From assembly GCA_018389105.1 (NCBI GenBank), contig JACATO010000093.1, positions 285,586 through 349,585 of the forward strand: DNA of 64,000 bases. The letters run 5' to 3'. Source of the DNA: Nautilus pompilius. Lineage: Eukaryota; Mollusca; Cephalopoda; Nautilida; Nautilidae. A program made the position numbers and the translations under genes. Under the pieces are notes generated by a model. That model was not told the origin of the DNA. It did not search any database and saw only the letters and a program-made list of their open reading frames with translations. Numbering within the stretch: the first letter of the stretch is position 1; every line of letters begins with the position of its first letter. Shown one piece after another: positions 26,067-38,069 of the stretch.

Positions 26067-26916
26067 CTTGAAAATCAAAGTTTAAAAAAAACAAAACAAA
26101 CAGGATTTAATATAGTTTTGCTTTAATTTAATCCATGTTCTGAGTATCGAATTATCAAAACTCCCTTCCATCTTTCATACTGAAAAATGACATAAATTGA
26201 CTTCACAGAGTTAAACATTAATGTGCTCTCATGTACAAAGGAATATCAAACAACTTCCAGGATAACAGAAAACCTACGAAGTGTGGAAAATTTGCTACAT
26301 TTTAACATGGAATAATTTTAGCAGAATGGTGTTTATTGTATTGTGTTTGTGGATTTAGAAAAGACCATCATTACAACACCGATAAGTACTGTTATGCTCA
26401 AGTCTTGCCAGAATATAATGGCTTTAGAGGTTTCCATTCTAGACATTCACAATAGTGGCAAAGATGAAGTGTTTATAATTGAAAAACAACAAACAGAGTG
26501 GAACATCTTGCTGCTTTGGCAGTTATACTGATTTATGTCAGAGCATTTAAAATAATTGTATACACAATAGCCATCCTTTTAAATCTGGGCCTGCTTCTGT
26601 AGCTGTCCAGAATTCACTAAACAGGACTGGTCCCACACCACCCCCTCAGCTGGTTAGAAACTGGTGTGTATAAATTATTACCATATTAATGATTCAGATG
26701 TGAAGTTGATTAAGGCCCATAAATTTTTTCTCTCTTTCCGTCTTATGAAAATAGATTGCCTTTTTCCTCTATAGAGTATCATTTACAATTTGTTAGAGGG
26801 TCGGGGTTTGCCTCCAGGCATACTCTATCATTTTTTGTTGTTTTTTTTTCCCTTTGGAACTGATTGTGCATGTCTGCTGGGAACAAGACATAACCAATCA
26901 ATAATAATCACCTCAC

Positions 26917-26981
26917 CTGGACAATTCAATTACTGTTTGGCCAAGTGATTCCTCTGGAGAGTCATTTCTAGGCGAGACTTC
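26917..26981 (-). CDS. Candidate internal exon A of a minus-strand gene
   Basis: On the minus strand, TTTTTCCTCTTATTAG is a strong acceptor, and CCAG|GTGAGG a strong donor, enclosing a 65-base exon. It reads EVSPRNDSPEESLGQ, TVIELS, plus two bases. The 850-base intron to exon B keeps the frame. The polar, acidic, Ser/Pro-rich composition looks like real coding sequence in a disordered or regulatory segment, and base composition is less AT-rich than the flanks. The gene is not identified. Confidence 0.5.
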
Positions 26982-26984
26982 CTA

Positions 26985-27640
26985 ATAAGAGGAAAAATTG
27001 CTATTAATAATTTGTTCCAATGGAGAAAAAAAAAATTATAATTGTTGATTTAACTGCAGGTTATTGTAATTTTACAATAGCCTAAAACACTAACATTTTT
27101 GGCTCTTTTTTTATTACTGATAATGATGATAATATTCCAATCTAACGGAAGGATGCATTACAATCAATATCTTTGTCTTAATCAAAAGTAAATAATATTT
27201 AACAGTTAAATTTTCATTTTTTAAAAATGTATTTTAACTTGATAAAACACCGGACTAATCCTGCTAAATTAGCAACATTTTGTACACGATAAAAACAGAA
27301 TATGCCATTTAGCAGCTGTCTGATTTGGAAAATTAGGAGTTTGGCTCATTTTAAAAAGACGTGGATTTTAAATGTTAGCAGAGTGTTTTGGATAAGATTT
27401 TACCTAGAATCTCATAGTTTAAAAACACAATTAGAATTTAAAATATATATATTAGCCATATTGTTTTAGTAAACTACCATAGTGAAAATCCAGCAATGGA
27501 TCAGTTTTTGTTGAGACACTTGTACTATATAAACTTTTATTCAGTGCTGGCTACAAACTCTCTTATTAGCTCTTTTACTACGTTGATTCACAGAAATTAA
27601 AATTATACCCCTATATTTAAATATTCTATTTTTGGTTTTT
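26985..27640. other. Non-coding stretch
   Basis: AT-rich intron-like sequence between exon candidates. No repeat recognised. Confidence 0.4.
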
Positions 27641-27648
27641 TTATACAG

Positions 27649-27716
27649 AAAAGGGATAGTCTGAAACTAGTCATTAGCTCAAAAGCTTGCTGGATTGTTA
27701 GCCGCTTTAATGCATG
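27649..27716 (+). CDS. Weak candidate exon on the + strand
   Basis: TATTTTTGGTTTTTTTATAC, then AG, is a textbook acceptor, and GCATG|GTAAGG a textbook donor. The 68 bases between are open only in one frame: KRDSLKLVISSKA, CWIVSRFNA. It lies between minus-strand exon candidates, so either a gene is nested on the opposite strand or one of the two sets is chance. Protein unknown. Confidence 0.3.
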
Positions 27717-27899
27717 GTAAGGTGTAACAGGAAGATATTGATGCTATTAAACAATATAACTGGGAATGGCATAGCAGATCATTGTTTTCATATTGCAGAT
27801 AGCAAAAATATCAAAATGACTCGCTGAAGTAACATTTTTGTATTTAGTTGCTTGGCAGTACAAATTTTCAAAATATTTCTTTAATTGAAATGTACTTTT

Positions 27900-27925
27900 T
27901 AAATGCTAAAATATATATATATATA
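27900..27925. repeat. (AT)n microsatellite
   Basis: A short ATATAT run near 27911-27924. Confidence 0.7.
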
Positions 27926-28314
27926 ATAGTAATAAGACAGTGTAAAGTACCTGAAATGGGAAAACCCAGTGATTATGTTATAACAGTAGTATCAAAGGAT
28001 TGGAGAGAGAGAGTTTTGTAAGATCTTACTGATGAACTTTGTTATGGTAAATGGCTACTGAAGTTGGCTTCTTTTTTTTTTTTTTCAGGAAAAAAGCAAT
28101 TTTTAAAATTTTGATGTAGAATTAAGTTTTCTTGTTGTCTATGACATTTTGTCAAGTAATATCATATCCAATTTACTCAGAAAATTTCCATTCTTAAAAT
28201 AAAAAAAGGGAAAACTAAAATCAATAACTTAATTGGCTCTAAAAAATTCATATATTTCTTGGCCTGCCATATTGAATGAAAGTGTAATTATTTCTGCCAG
28301 ACTCTGATCAATAC

Positions 28315-28415
28315 CTGTCGACTTCTGTTTCTTTCCATGAATGAAATAACCCTTTTTTGGATTTCTCATTGTTCCATCTTGCTCGTGTCACAAACCAGAA
28401 AGAAATACAATGACA
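28315..28415 (-). CDS. Candidate exon C of a minus-strand gene
   Basis: On the minus strand the frame reads CHCISFWF, VTRARWNNEKSKKG, LFHSWKETEVD plus two bases, to a donor GACAG|GTATTG. The acceptor could be at ACTACAG (AG at 28416-28417) or at the later CACGAG (AG at 28382-28383). Basic and aromatic residues give a protein-like look. The phase does not join directly to exon A, so an exon would be missing between them, or this candidate is false. Confidence 0.3.
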
Positions 28416-28555
28416 CTGTAGTTTTGTCATCATCTTAAACCAAGTTGCAACCAACCGTTAACGTGGGCCAGGAGCTGGAGCAGCACAACATTGGAAACTG
28501 CAGCCATCAGCTAAGTGATTGGTGTGTTCTGAGATAAGCCAGCCCAACAAACATA

Positions 28556-28752
28556 CTGAAAGTCACTACTAGAACTTTTTATTTTTAGATGTTGGAGGAA
28601 ACCCATGCATTGGGATAGGCAAGACGAACGAGAAAGAACTGCGCTATGGAGGTGTGCCAAACAAACCATTCTGATTGGGGTTCGAACCTGGGCCCTTGTG
28701 ACCTAAGCCATCCAATAGTTCAGTCTAACCAACAGACTACTACACTGTCCTT
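28556..28752 (-). repeat. tRNA-derived SINE, - orientation
   Basis: Minus strand: head GGACAGTGTAGTAGTCTGTT, then GGTTAGACTG, B box GGTTCGAACCCC, body GGTTTGTTTGGCACACCTCC, GCAGTTCTTTCTCG, tail TTTCCTCCAACATCTAAAAA, TAAAAAGTTCTAGTAG, TGACTTTC. This is one of the most complete copies. Confidence 0.85.
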
Positions 28753-29324
28753 GCTGCAATTTTAATATCTTAGTAAGTAAAGATATAATGCTTAATTCAA
28801 CTTTTATATTCAGATATAAGATCCATACATGTAATAGTTAATCTCATAACCTTGTATTTATAACGCATTGGTGGGTCTTTGTGAAATGATTTTTTTTAAA
28901 TGCAGAAAGCGCAAAATATTCAGAAAGAAAACTGTTGATCTGACATTTAAATATAATAGAGTGGTTATTATCACCAAGGAATACTGGTAGTTAGGTGCTG
29001 AATGCATGGAAAACAGAATGATAGCAGCAATCTAACGATGCCATCATTTTACCTATAAAACAAAAACATGTTAAATTAATGTAAAGGTATACAGCATAAC
29101 ATTTACAACAGGCAGAAAGTACCTAAATCATCTACAGTGAACAAATCCAGACAGAATCACATTGACCATCTTCAAGACTATTTTTTATGGTAGCTTATGA
29201 CCAGTGAAAAGATGGCCATTATCAGAAATATAACTAACTGCCCACAGAAAACCTGAAACATCCTATAGCTGATTTGGTGTGGGCAACCTTCCTTGCTCTT
29301 CTTCTTGAAGTAAACACATGCAAG

Positions 29325-29470
29325 TGGTTAAAGTACTCTATCTTTAGATGTGAGAGGAAACCAGAGATTTCTCTGCTAAAGTTAAAATTGCCAAGCCCCA
29401 CATGGTGCAGAATTGGTTCCTGGTTGAGGGAGAGACAACACTGCCTACCATGAAGAACAACAGCAATGGA
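29325..29470 (-). repeat. Diverged SINE fragment, - orientation
   Basis: The tail (GGTTTCCTCTCACATCTAAA on the minus strand) and part of the body and B-box side (CAACCAGGAACCAATTCTG) are recognisable; the rest is eroded. Confidence 0.5.
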
Positions 29471-29479
29471 GCAGATCCA

Positions 29480-30040
29480 TAGATTACTAATTTTAATTTT
29501 TAAGCATAAGTTTGCTACCTACTTGTAAGTCTAGCATAGCAGTTTCTACCAGTATGAGCTAAATAAAAATCAAACATTTCATTGCCAGAAGAGGATACAT
29601 AATATCCATTGAGCTCCATAATGAAAAGTTCCAAAAATAAATTGTTAAAAATTGTGTAATTTTATATTTATAAACATAAATAATCTGTAAAATTAATTTG
29701 ATTTTTTTCCATTCCTACATATATCAAATTAATCACCACCACTAGACGGGACTACAGAAGTTAATAAACAACTATGTGATGTAGAATCTGTATTATCGGT
29801 AATCAACTGAGTACTTGTTAGAGCCGGATTTCGGCACAGGCCAACAACTCTAGTAAGGGAGCCAGCAGAGATGGTTAGTCGGCCTCTCTGTGATTCCATA
29901 ATTCAGTTGTCAAGTCAATAAAACTGGTAAACTTTCGGCATCAGCACTCAAAACTCAACCTGAAATTTTTGTTTGTAGCTTTTCATTACATCTGTGCTAA
30001 ATATTATAAAACAGGTACTTTGTGGGGAACAATGAATAAA
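29480..30040. other. Non-coding stretch
   Basis: AT-rich. A less AT-rich patch at about 29815-29935 looks like an unassigned repeat. A short plus-strand exon-like segment near 29980-30014 is weak. Confidence 0.3.
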
Positions 30041-30047
30041 AACTCAC

Positions 30048-30084
30048 CAGTGGTCAGCCTTGTCCTTAATAGCATTTATGACTG
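30048..30084 (-). CDS. Candidate short exon D of a minus-strand gene
   Basis: On the minus strand TATTTTTTGGTTAG is followed by 37 bases open in only one frame (VINAIKDKADH, then TG carried over) and a strong donor CACTG|GTGAGT. It agrees in strand with exons A and B, but the carried phase does not join directly to exon C. Unidentified. Confidence 0.3.
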
Positions 30085-30089
30085 CTAAC

Positions 30090-33000
30090 CAAAAAATACT
30101 TTAAGCCTTCCCATTGAAGCATTATATTTAACTATAATGACAGTGTAACAATTAAATCATTTATACTATCCTATGATGAGTTGTGTTAATTTTTTTGCAT
30201 TTAAATTCTTTGAACAGTGAACTTAAAAATAATTTTACTTGATGGTGTAGAGAAACGATTGCATTTAACTCTTGATGAAACATTAAACACTTTTGAAACT
30301 TATTTTTTTTAAATTTCTTGTATTCCCAAGGATATGGAGCTAGGAGTTGCATTAACTGATGAATTACAAAAATCTGACAAGTCAGTTAATATTACTCAGT
30401 TATGTTTTCGTTTTATACTAAACAAAATCCCAATATTCATTTGCATCATTTTAAAAAAAATACATTTGTTTTCCTTGTTTCTTTCATATACACACAATAA
30501 TGTGTTATTTTCAAGCTACCATCCTTCTGTTTATTGTGAATGAAGCAAAAAAGAATCTCAGCTGTGTTTTGATATATATATATATTTAAAAAAGCAAGCC
30601 AACCAAAGCTAATTTTTACATCATCAACCTACAATTTATGACTAATAAATGTCACCCAGTTAAGTAGGGTCAAATTCTTAAGACCATAGACAAATGGGAA
30701 TTAAATCTCTTGCAGATATATTGGATTTCCAATGTAGATAGATTTATTGCTACTTAGAGTCTGACATTCATAAACTGCGTGTAATTTGCATCTTTCCATT
30801 AATAATGGCAATTGATAATTCTTTCTAACAACATGAAGCCCATTGGAGAACCCACCAGAATGTGAGAAAAATCTAAAACAATTTGCAAATACAGATGATG
30901 ATATTTCAACAAAAATACACTTGTAAAAACTATATTGTCAATGAAGATGCACAACAAGCAAACATCCTATATTTTATGGCACTATAGAAGATTATAAGAT
31001 ACAACCAACTAGAATTCTTAGAAGTAGAGTCACTATCCTGTTTTCAAGCGAAGCTATTGCGATAATCTGGACTAGGGTTAATTAGTAAGTAAATGTTTGG
31101 AATGCTGATTTTTTCTCAGAAATAAATTTAAAGGTGTGCTTTTCATAATAACTATCTATGGTGCGGAAATAATAATAATATGAGACAAAGCCGTATCTTT
31201 TGGCATAGAATCAGAGCAGCACCAGACTGCTTTGGGCTTAAAGAGTGAGCAGAGACCTGTTTTTGCTGACTTACTGGAAATATTGCGGCCTAAGTCCTTT
31301 TATTTTTCTGACTGACTGGTTTATCTGTTTGGATCTGCTTCCACATGAGATCAAACTGTTGTGGGCCGATTGGCTATTTAGTGCAACTGTGTCGTTCTAC
31401 AGGCAGTAAATGGCCAGGTGTATGTTGTACTGGCCTTCCAAAGCTGATGGTCTGAGGACCATGGCTGTTGTTTCTTCTATGCCACTCCATTGGTGTCAGC
31501 CTCCTTTGGGTACTCAGCTAAACAGCAGTTCCAGTAAGTATTTTTGCTTGTTTGATTGCAGAGCACCAAGCACTTTTGCATTAGCCATTGCTTCCAGCCC
31601 CATTCTGAATAGTTGGGTAAAATAAGGGATGTAACAACTATAAAATAAGCAGCCATAAAGTATAGTCTGTACGTACCAATGATGTACTGAAAAAAAAAAT
31701 GATCTACACAAAATATTATAGTTCCTACAGGGAAAACTGTCATTTTAGTGTCTCACCATTGAACCTTCCTGAGTAAAAATTAATGAATATACTACAATCC
31801 AGAAACCTTGAGAAATAGCAAAATTTGCTAAAGAAAGCAAGAGGGAAAGATCTAAAGCACAGGTTTATTAGTTACTTGCATTGCTTCTGACACAGTGATG
31901 TGGAAAGAAACTAACTAATATTAAACTCTGAAGTTCTCATCCTTTGAAAGTGCACACCTGATATTAACAGAGCAAATCACCAGTTTTCAGTATTCCAAAA
32001 ATCACAGTTGAAAGTTTTCCATTTTCTATATACAAATGTTTAGAAAAAATAACTATCCATATACTGATGTTTTTGTTACTACAGCTTTCTTCTAATTAGT
32101 CACATCTACTTTTATTAAGAGAAAGTGTTTTCAGCCACTGTTTTACTACTGAGAACTTAAAGCTGCTATTGTTAAAAACAAAGCAATTAGATCTATTAAA
32201 CAGAAGTTACAGATTAATGTGCACATTGTTCTGTGGTGTTAGACTTTACGTAGAGTCAGGGTTCAGAATCAAAACTAAAAAAAGATGTAGCTGAGAAATA
32301 ACTCGTTACTTTGCGGGCTCCAGGTATAATGTACTGTACGCTTTATTTCAAGAGCCAAATGATTTTATTGATGTAGCCACTAAGTTGAATATAACCAGAA
32401 ATATGCAGCTCTGCTGATTGTTCAGAATCAAAGACTGATGGGTAGACACACTTTTTTCTGTTACTGTGCATCACAGCAAGAATTAGCTTTGGAGTATCTC
32501 TCTGATTGATGAATGAGATCTAGCATATGACAACCATTAAAAATTAACTGAAATAAGTTCCAAATGTAATAAATGATGGAGGTTATGTAACATAAAAAAG
32601 AGAGATGCTAGTAACTGTGGAACGAAAGGTTAGTGTAGAAGTTAGGCATCTCAATATTACAATTACTTTATAAATGAAAGGTACTGACAGATTTCGGGAA
32701 CAAATATTATCATCAGCAGCCACAATAAACAAATATAAGCCCATCTATTTTTTTTTTAGAAATCTGTGTGTATTTTGTTTCGCAATTAATTTACTCAGCT
32801 AACAACAAATAATAGTATGATCCATACTTTGAACTTCCAACAAATGGCATTTACATCAGGAATTACGAAAAGGAACCATAACCAGAATAAAATCCCATTG
32901 CTTCAAAAACTTGAGCTGTAATCAGTATTCAGCAGCAGTATATGCAAAATTTGTCATTATTTCTGAAAGGATGCTTCAAAGTTGTCATTTTAATTCACTT

Positions 33001-33295
33001 CTTCATAAACTTGTAATTAAACACTTGCTTTATTTGTAAATATACTAAGAATTAGCAGATATGGGACAAAACTATATCACAAATGAAGTTTATTTGGCAA
33101 ACTCTCTAAAAGTTTACATCATCATTTGTAATTTTATTAAATGTAACAGCTTCTGAATCTAAGAGTCACATTACTAATTTAATTTTCACATCTTATTTAA
33201 ATTATATCAAAAATAGAATTTGCTTTTTTTGTTTTCAGGGAGTAAATGTCTTTTTTTTTTTTTTTTAAGTTATTGTCAAACAGTTAGTTCATTTA
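30090..33295. other. Non-coding stretch with an unassigned repeat-like patch
   Basis: The plus strand is rather A-rich. The patch at about 31190-31640 has balanced composition with CTGTTGTGGGCCGATTGG and a 71-codon open frame at 31410-31625, but no family match. It may be a decayed retroposon end or other repeat. I see no other feature. Confidence 0.3.
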
Positions 33296-33299
33296 AGAC

Positions 33300-33492
33300 A
33301 CCGTCATATTTAAGGACTGTACCCATCTCACAATCATCTTGATCCTAACCTGTAGCTAAATAATGCACTATCTATAACACACTGAACAACACTATGGTGA
33401 TCATATTCAGGAACAACAGTAATCTACAACAATTCATTCATTTGATTACTTTAAGCCCAGCAATCTAACCACTTGACTACCATGTCACCTCA
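33300..33492 (-). repeat. tRNA-derived SINE, - orientation, diverged body
   Basis: The head is clear on the minus strand: GGTGACATGGTAGTCAAGTG, GTTAGATTGCTGGGCTTAA. It matches the head at 44.69 kb. The body towards 33300 is not well conserved. Confidence 0.6.
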
Positions 33493-33499
33493 TCTGCTA

Positions 33500-35450
33500 T
33501 ATTAGCAGGAAGATTTTTCTTCTCATATCCTATGGGTTTATATCTAGGATCAACACTTTCACTTTGCTTATTATCTAAAGAAATCACACACTACATCCTA
33601 CCTGTTCTTTCAAGAATTTAACCCCAGACATAATGATGATGATAGGATGCAAACAGCTATTGTCTGTTTGATACATACGTAGGTGTGGGTGTTTGTGATG
33701 TCAGGGTGCTTGTTTTTGGATACTTATTATGTATTAATGCCAGTCATTGGTACAAACATTGCATCAGGTTTACAAGTTTGATCGAGGCTATCTTGAGGAT
33801 GGTAACAAAGTTTGCTGAAACATCAATAATTTCTGATAAAAGCTAAAAAAAAACAAAAACAACTCACACGTCAAAATGCCAACATTCTGTAAATATTGGA
33901 TCCAGTAACCAACTCAAGATTGTTTGAATTCAAAGTTTGCTGATTTTAAACAACACTAGGGTATTTTCTGACCAACTTAATATAAGTAAATAATCACGTG
34001 ACTAAAATGAAAAGCAAACAAACCCAAATCAGATCTGTCAGGGTGCTCAAAGTTTCCTGAACTGTTATCAGAGCACTTGCTTGCAGAGTGGGTCAGCCTC
34101 ATTTTCAATTAGAACATATCTATGGAATGAGGTCAGTGGCTTTTCCACTTCCTTCTCTGTCTTTGTGATGCTAAAGTCACACTTTGATTTGGGAAGTTCA
34201 GTCTGTGTTTGACTGATTGTCTTACTAATTCTGGCATAGCTGAAGTAAATAAGTTATTTGGAGACTGCATGAAACAACCCCCTCAGTCCAGGCAGCAGTT
34301 TTAGGGGATTGGTAGAGAAAAATTTAGCAACCAGTTTTGTTGTGCTATTATGAACAAAGTTAATGCAGGTAACTATGCATAATTGGATATTACCATTTAC
34401 AGATGCCAGGACAGATCTCCAATTAAAATTGACATCAAACTGAAGAGCTAAACAAAAAAGGACATTTTTGTTTTATTAAAAGTATGCAGATTTTTCTATT
34501 TTTTCAAACATCAACACATTAATTTCTGCTAATTACGATGCTGCTGTTAGCCATGATTATTGATGCTAATTATTAATAACTTTTTTAATATTCATTTTGC
34601 CAATATAGTAGTAGGTTGGAATAGTTCCTGGAAGAATAAGTGGCCACTCAAAGGGTTAACAGTTTCAGCTGCTACAAAGTCAGGAAGAAATTCTGACACA
34701 CAGATGAAAGTTCCCTGGGAAAGGAAATGGCCAACAATCTGATTTTAAAATGGGTTTATACCAACTGGAAATCAGCCATTCAGTTAATTCACAATTCCAT
34801 TGTTAAAATTTTTATTCTTATGTCAAACCTTGTTCAAAGTTTAGCCCGGTTGTAGTTATGACCCTTAAAAGATAGCTGAAGAATCTGCAATCCTTTGAGA
34901 TCTCTTCAGATGTCTGATACCCAGGATAAAGCTGATAATTTAATTTTACCATTTGACTGGCATCATTTGTTTACAGAGAGAAATCAATTTAAATGTCTGC
35001 CCTCTCTCTCCTGTCATGTAAAATTAAGCAAGAATTTACTTCTGAATGGTGGAAGTGGCTTTTTTTTTTTTTTTTTGGTTACTTTTGTAACATTTACAGG
35101 CCTTTAATCGGCTGGTTTTTTTTTATTAAATAGACAGCTTTAAATCTATCTAAAGACATTTCTGGTGAAAATAAAACTTAATTTAAAAAGATAACTTCTT
35201 ACATTTGACTGAATAATGTGTGTAATTTTTTTCATAATAGTTAAAGGGAGATAACTGGATAATAACCAGTAAACGTTATTTTACTGAAATATGTTTGATC
35301 AAGATTTCTTCTATCTGATAACTTGATCACAAATTTTATGGAAATTTTACGTTGAATTTTGTTGCAAATATTAATATACTTAAAAAAAAACAAACAAACT
35401 TACTATTGTTGGGTGTCTGATGGGCTGACTCAGTACATACGTAACTTTTT
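33500..35450. other. Non-coding stretch
   Basis: AT-rich with a T run at about 35061-35078. No exon or repeat recognised. Confidence 0.35.
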
Positions 35451-35518
35451 GACTTTTAAAAAATGGCAAAAAACTCTACTTTTGATCCGGAAGACCCTTT
35501 AATTATGACTACACTTAC

Positions 35519-35740
35519 CTCAACAGGTGATGTGTAAGTGTAGACATAGCTGCCAGTTGGGTGAAGGACCCTAATGTAGACAGTCAGCCCACAACAGCAG
35601 GCTCTCCAAAGTACTGTGTTCGACTGTCCGAAAGGTGTCTGGAAACTGAGAACTCCACTGCCTGCTGGTAATGGAATCAAGGCAGCTGCATTCACCGGGT
35701 GTCTAAATCCAAACAATGAACAGGTGACACCAAACCTCAG
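35519..35740 (-). CDS. GC-richer block, candidate minus-strand exon
   Basis: On the minus strand a frame open for 96 codons reads LPDLRLRFGVTC, SLFGFRHPVNAAALIPLPAG, SGVLSFQTPFGQSN, TVLWRACCCGLTVY, IRVLHPTGSYVYTYTSPVE and meets a strong donor GTTGAG|GTAAGT at 35518. A possible acceptor is TTGTTTGGATTTAG. The opposite strand is also open for 100 codons (35616-35918), so the block may instead be a decayed repeat. I recognise neither reading. The donor and the composition step favour coding only slightly. Confidence 0.3.
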
Positions 35741-35929
35741 CCGCAAATCTGGCAGAAAGTTCTTGTGTTTGCAGAATAGTCAGATGTCGGTATATCCCCA
35801 CAATGCAAGAGGACTGCTAGATATCAGCATCCGCAAAGACAATCCGGCATTGATCAGCTCACCAACTGAGTTTATATTACAGAAAAAAAAAAAAAATGGC
35901 AAATTCATAGCATATTGATCCTAGCTAGC

Positions 35930-37070
35930 AACATTTGATCTGTTAAGCATGATTGCAGACATAATATGGTTCCTGTACAGATGAGGTGTGTATTACTGAG
36001 TAGCTTCTGTAATGGCACTATGCCTCTAGGCTATTGTAGAATGAGACATTTGTGGGTTTATTTATAAACTCAGATCACATAAAAAAATTGATTGCCACAG
36101 AATAACTGCATTAATGTATAATATCAGCCTTCATTATATATACATATATATAGTATATAACACAATTTATTATATAGTAACTAAATGATCTCTAGTTTTG
36201 AAAGATAAATGCAGTTAAGAGAAACAATCAAAAGGCAGCTATTTGCTACTTTTAGCTTTCAAAACGAAACTGATCTTGGCATGGTGGTATCATCTCTCTC
36301 TCTCTCTCACACACACACGCGCATGCATGAGTATATTACTGAAAAAGACTTGGGTTCTGCATCAGTGTTTAAAAATATATTCTATTTTAATTTTAGCCCT
36401 CAATTTATTTAATTGTTTAGAAGACACTATGAGAAACCATGTTACTGGCAGTTAAGAGTTTGACTTCATATCAACTTCCCAGTTTTTCAGGAAATAAAAA
36501 ACAAGGTCAGCATGCATGCAAAGATAGACTGAGATATACAGTTATTTCTTATATCCGCATTCATTTCTGACCATAGCTTTGTTATTAAACTATGTGCACT
36601 ATATATATATATATTAATGGGAGTGATAGAAAAGGGCTGGGAAGTTTGCAAGTCACTGTGTCCAGCTGGTTTATGAAAACAGATAGGCTTGCTTCTAGTA
36701 AGTTAACTGTATCATTTAGTTTACATCTATCAAGGTTCCTGTGGGCAAAGGGTTGAACTTGCTCAGATTACTAAATACCTGATGTAATAAATCATGTAAC
36801 CAGGAAGATGAGTGCTTTGAGTTGTTGTTCTCTTTAGTGTGACTTCTATTCATTGAACTTAAATACTTGTTCTGATATTGTACCTAGATGTATGCTTAGC
36901 AGTACTTGCATGTGTGTGTGTGTGGGTGTTATCCAAGCAGAGGAAAACAGGATGTGTAGGTTAGCCATACATTGCCTTGTGTGTATGTATTATAATTTAT
37001 ATATTTTCAGCTGCCTTTCTGGTCTCTGACCAACATACTATACAATACAATACTTCATGGAGACATATTA
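35930..37070. other. Non-coding stretch with microsatellites
   Basis: Holds a (CT)n-(CA)n run at about 36292-36320, (AT)n near 36600 and (TG)n near 36911. Nothing coding seen. Confidence 0.5.
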
Positions 37071-37079
37071 GAGAGAACT

Positions 37080-37244
37080 GGAGCTAGTTGCTACAGGAGT
37101 AAGTTGTTAAAACACTAGTGACTCCTAATTAACCATAGAAATGAAGCTGTAATCAATTTTATGTAATATAAAGGTCAAAGTATACAATGCCAATTATAGC
37201 TTTATGTTTAATTAGGAATTACTGGTATTTTAACAACTAGCTCC
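37080..37244. repeat. Foldback element, about 38-bp imperfect arms
   Basis: GGAGCTAGTT (37080-37089) plus GTTGTTAAAACACTAGTGAC and onward (37103-37132) is the imperfect reverse complement of 37207-37244, which ends AACTAGCTCC. The left arm carries about 14 extra bases. Inner parts (CATAGAAATGAAGCTGTAAT and ATTATAGCTTTATG) also pair. The whole could fold into one long hairpin. A small MITE or foldback repeat is the likely class; no target duplication found. Confidence 0.7.
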
Positions 37245-37259
37245 AATCTCACACATAAC

Positions 37260-38010
37260 TAATAAACTATTCTTTTTGTTTTTTTTTTTAATTACTTCTA
37301 TATTTTTGTAATATTTTGGAAAATGCTCCTGTGTAAGATTAACTTGATTGCCTAAATCTATGCTTATGTAGTGAAGAACAGTCCCTGTAGATGAGTAGTT
37401 TGGATCTTGAAGCTGGCAAAACTTAGAGTGGGAACAATATAAACTCTGTCATGGCTCCAGTCGCAAGGCAAAACTATCACATTTTACGAAGTTTTTACAC
37501 CAACATGCATCCCTGATCTGTAAAGGAGTTTTTGAGCTACCAAAATCTGCAATTATAAATAAGAGCAGTATATACAGTTTACTGATGGAAACCTGAACTC
37601 TTCTATTAATGTTTTACACCTGCAGAACACTGGTTACATCCTCTAACGAAGCTTTGTTCGTTCCCTAATTTCAGTTGATAAGCTGCTGAGCTGAAAGTCG
37701 TATCTTGTTGCTTTCACTTTTATTGTCACTCAGTGAGGCTCAGATTTATAAAGATGCAGATTTTTTCATCTTTTATTTTTGGTTAGTCCATGTAGAATTT
37801 TTTCTTTTAGTTAAAAAGAAAATTTGCCGCTTATTTAAAATAATGTAAAACGTCAAAGTAAGTAACCTGTATTGCCTCATCACAATAATAATATAGATTT
37901 AAGTGAAGCCAGCCAGGGGCCATAGAATTGTTTAAGATCCCTCAGGTGTTTTAGAGGATTGATTGATTCTGATTTTTCATTAAGAAACTTGGTGGCTGCA
38001 AGATTCTCAT
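37260..38010. other. Non-coding stretch
   Basis: AT-rich. Nothing recognised. Confidence 0.4.
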
Positions 38011-38016
38011 CTTCAG

Positions 38017-38069
38017 AAACTCAGTCATGAGTACTTTCTATATCGGAGATCCAAGCAGTGGGTTTTGAG
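38017..38069 (+). CDS. Weak candidate exon
   Basis: Acceptor TTCTCATCTTCAG and donor TTGAG|GTAAGG enclose 53 bases open in one frame: KLSHEYFLYRRSKQWVL plus two bases. Its phase does not join to the candidate at 39426. Unidentified. Confidence 0.25.

Noticed and set aside
31533-31560. A 28-base intron GTAAGT...TTGCAG on the plus strand
   Set aside because: Too short for a spliceosomal intron in animals.
31746-31765. A 12-base exon GAAGGTTCAATG on the minus strand between good splice sites
   Set aside because: Microexon matches of this size also occur by chance elsewhere (for example near 23945); no phase support.
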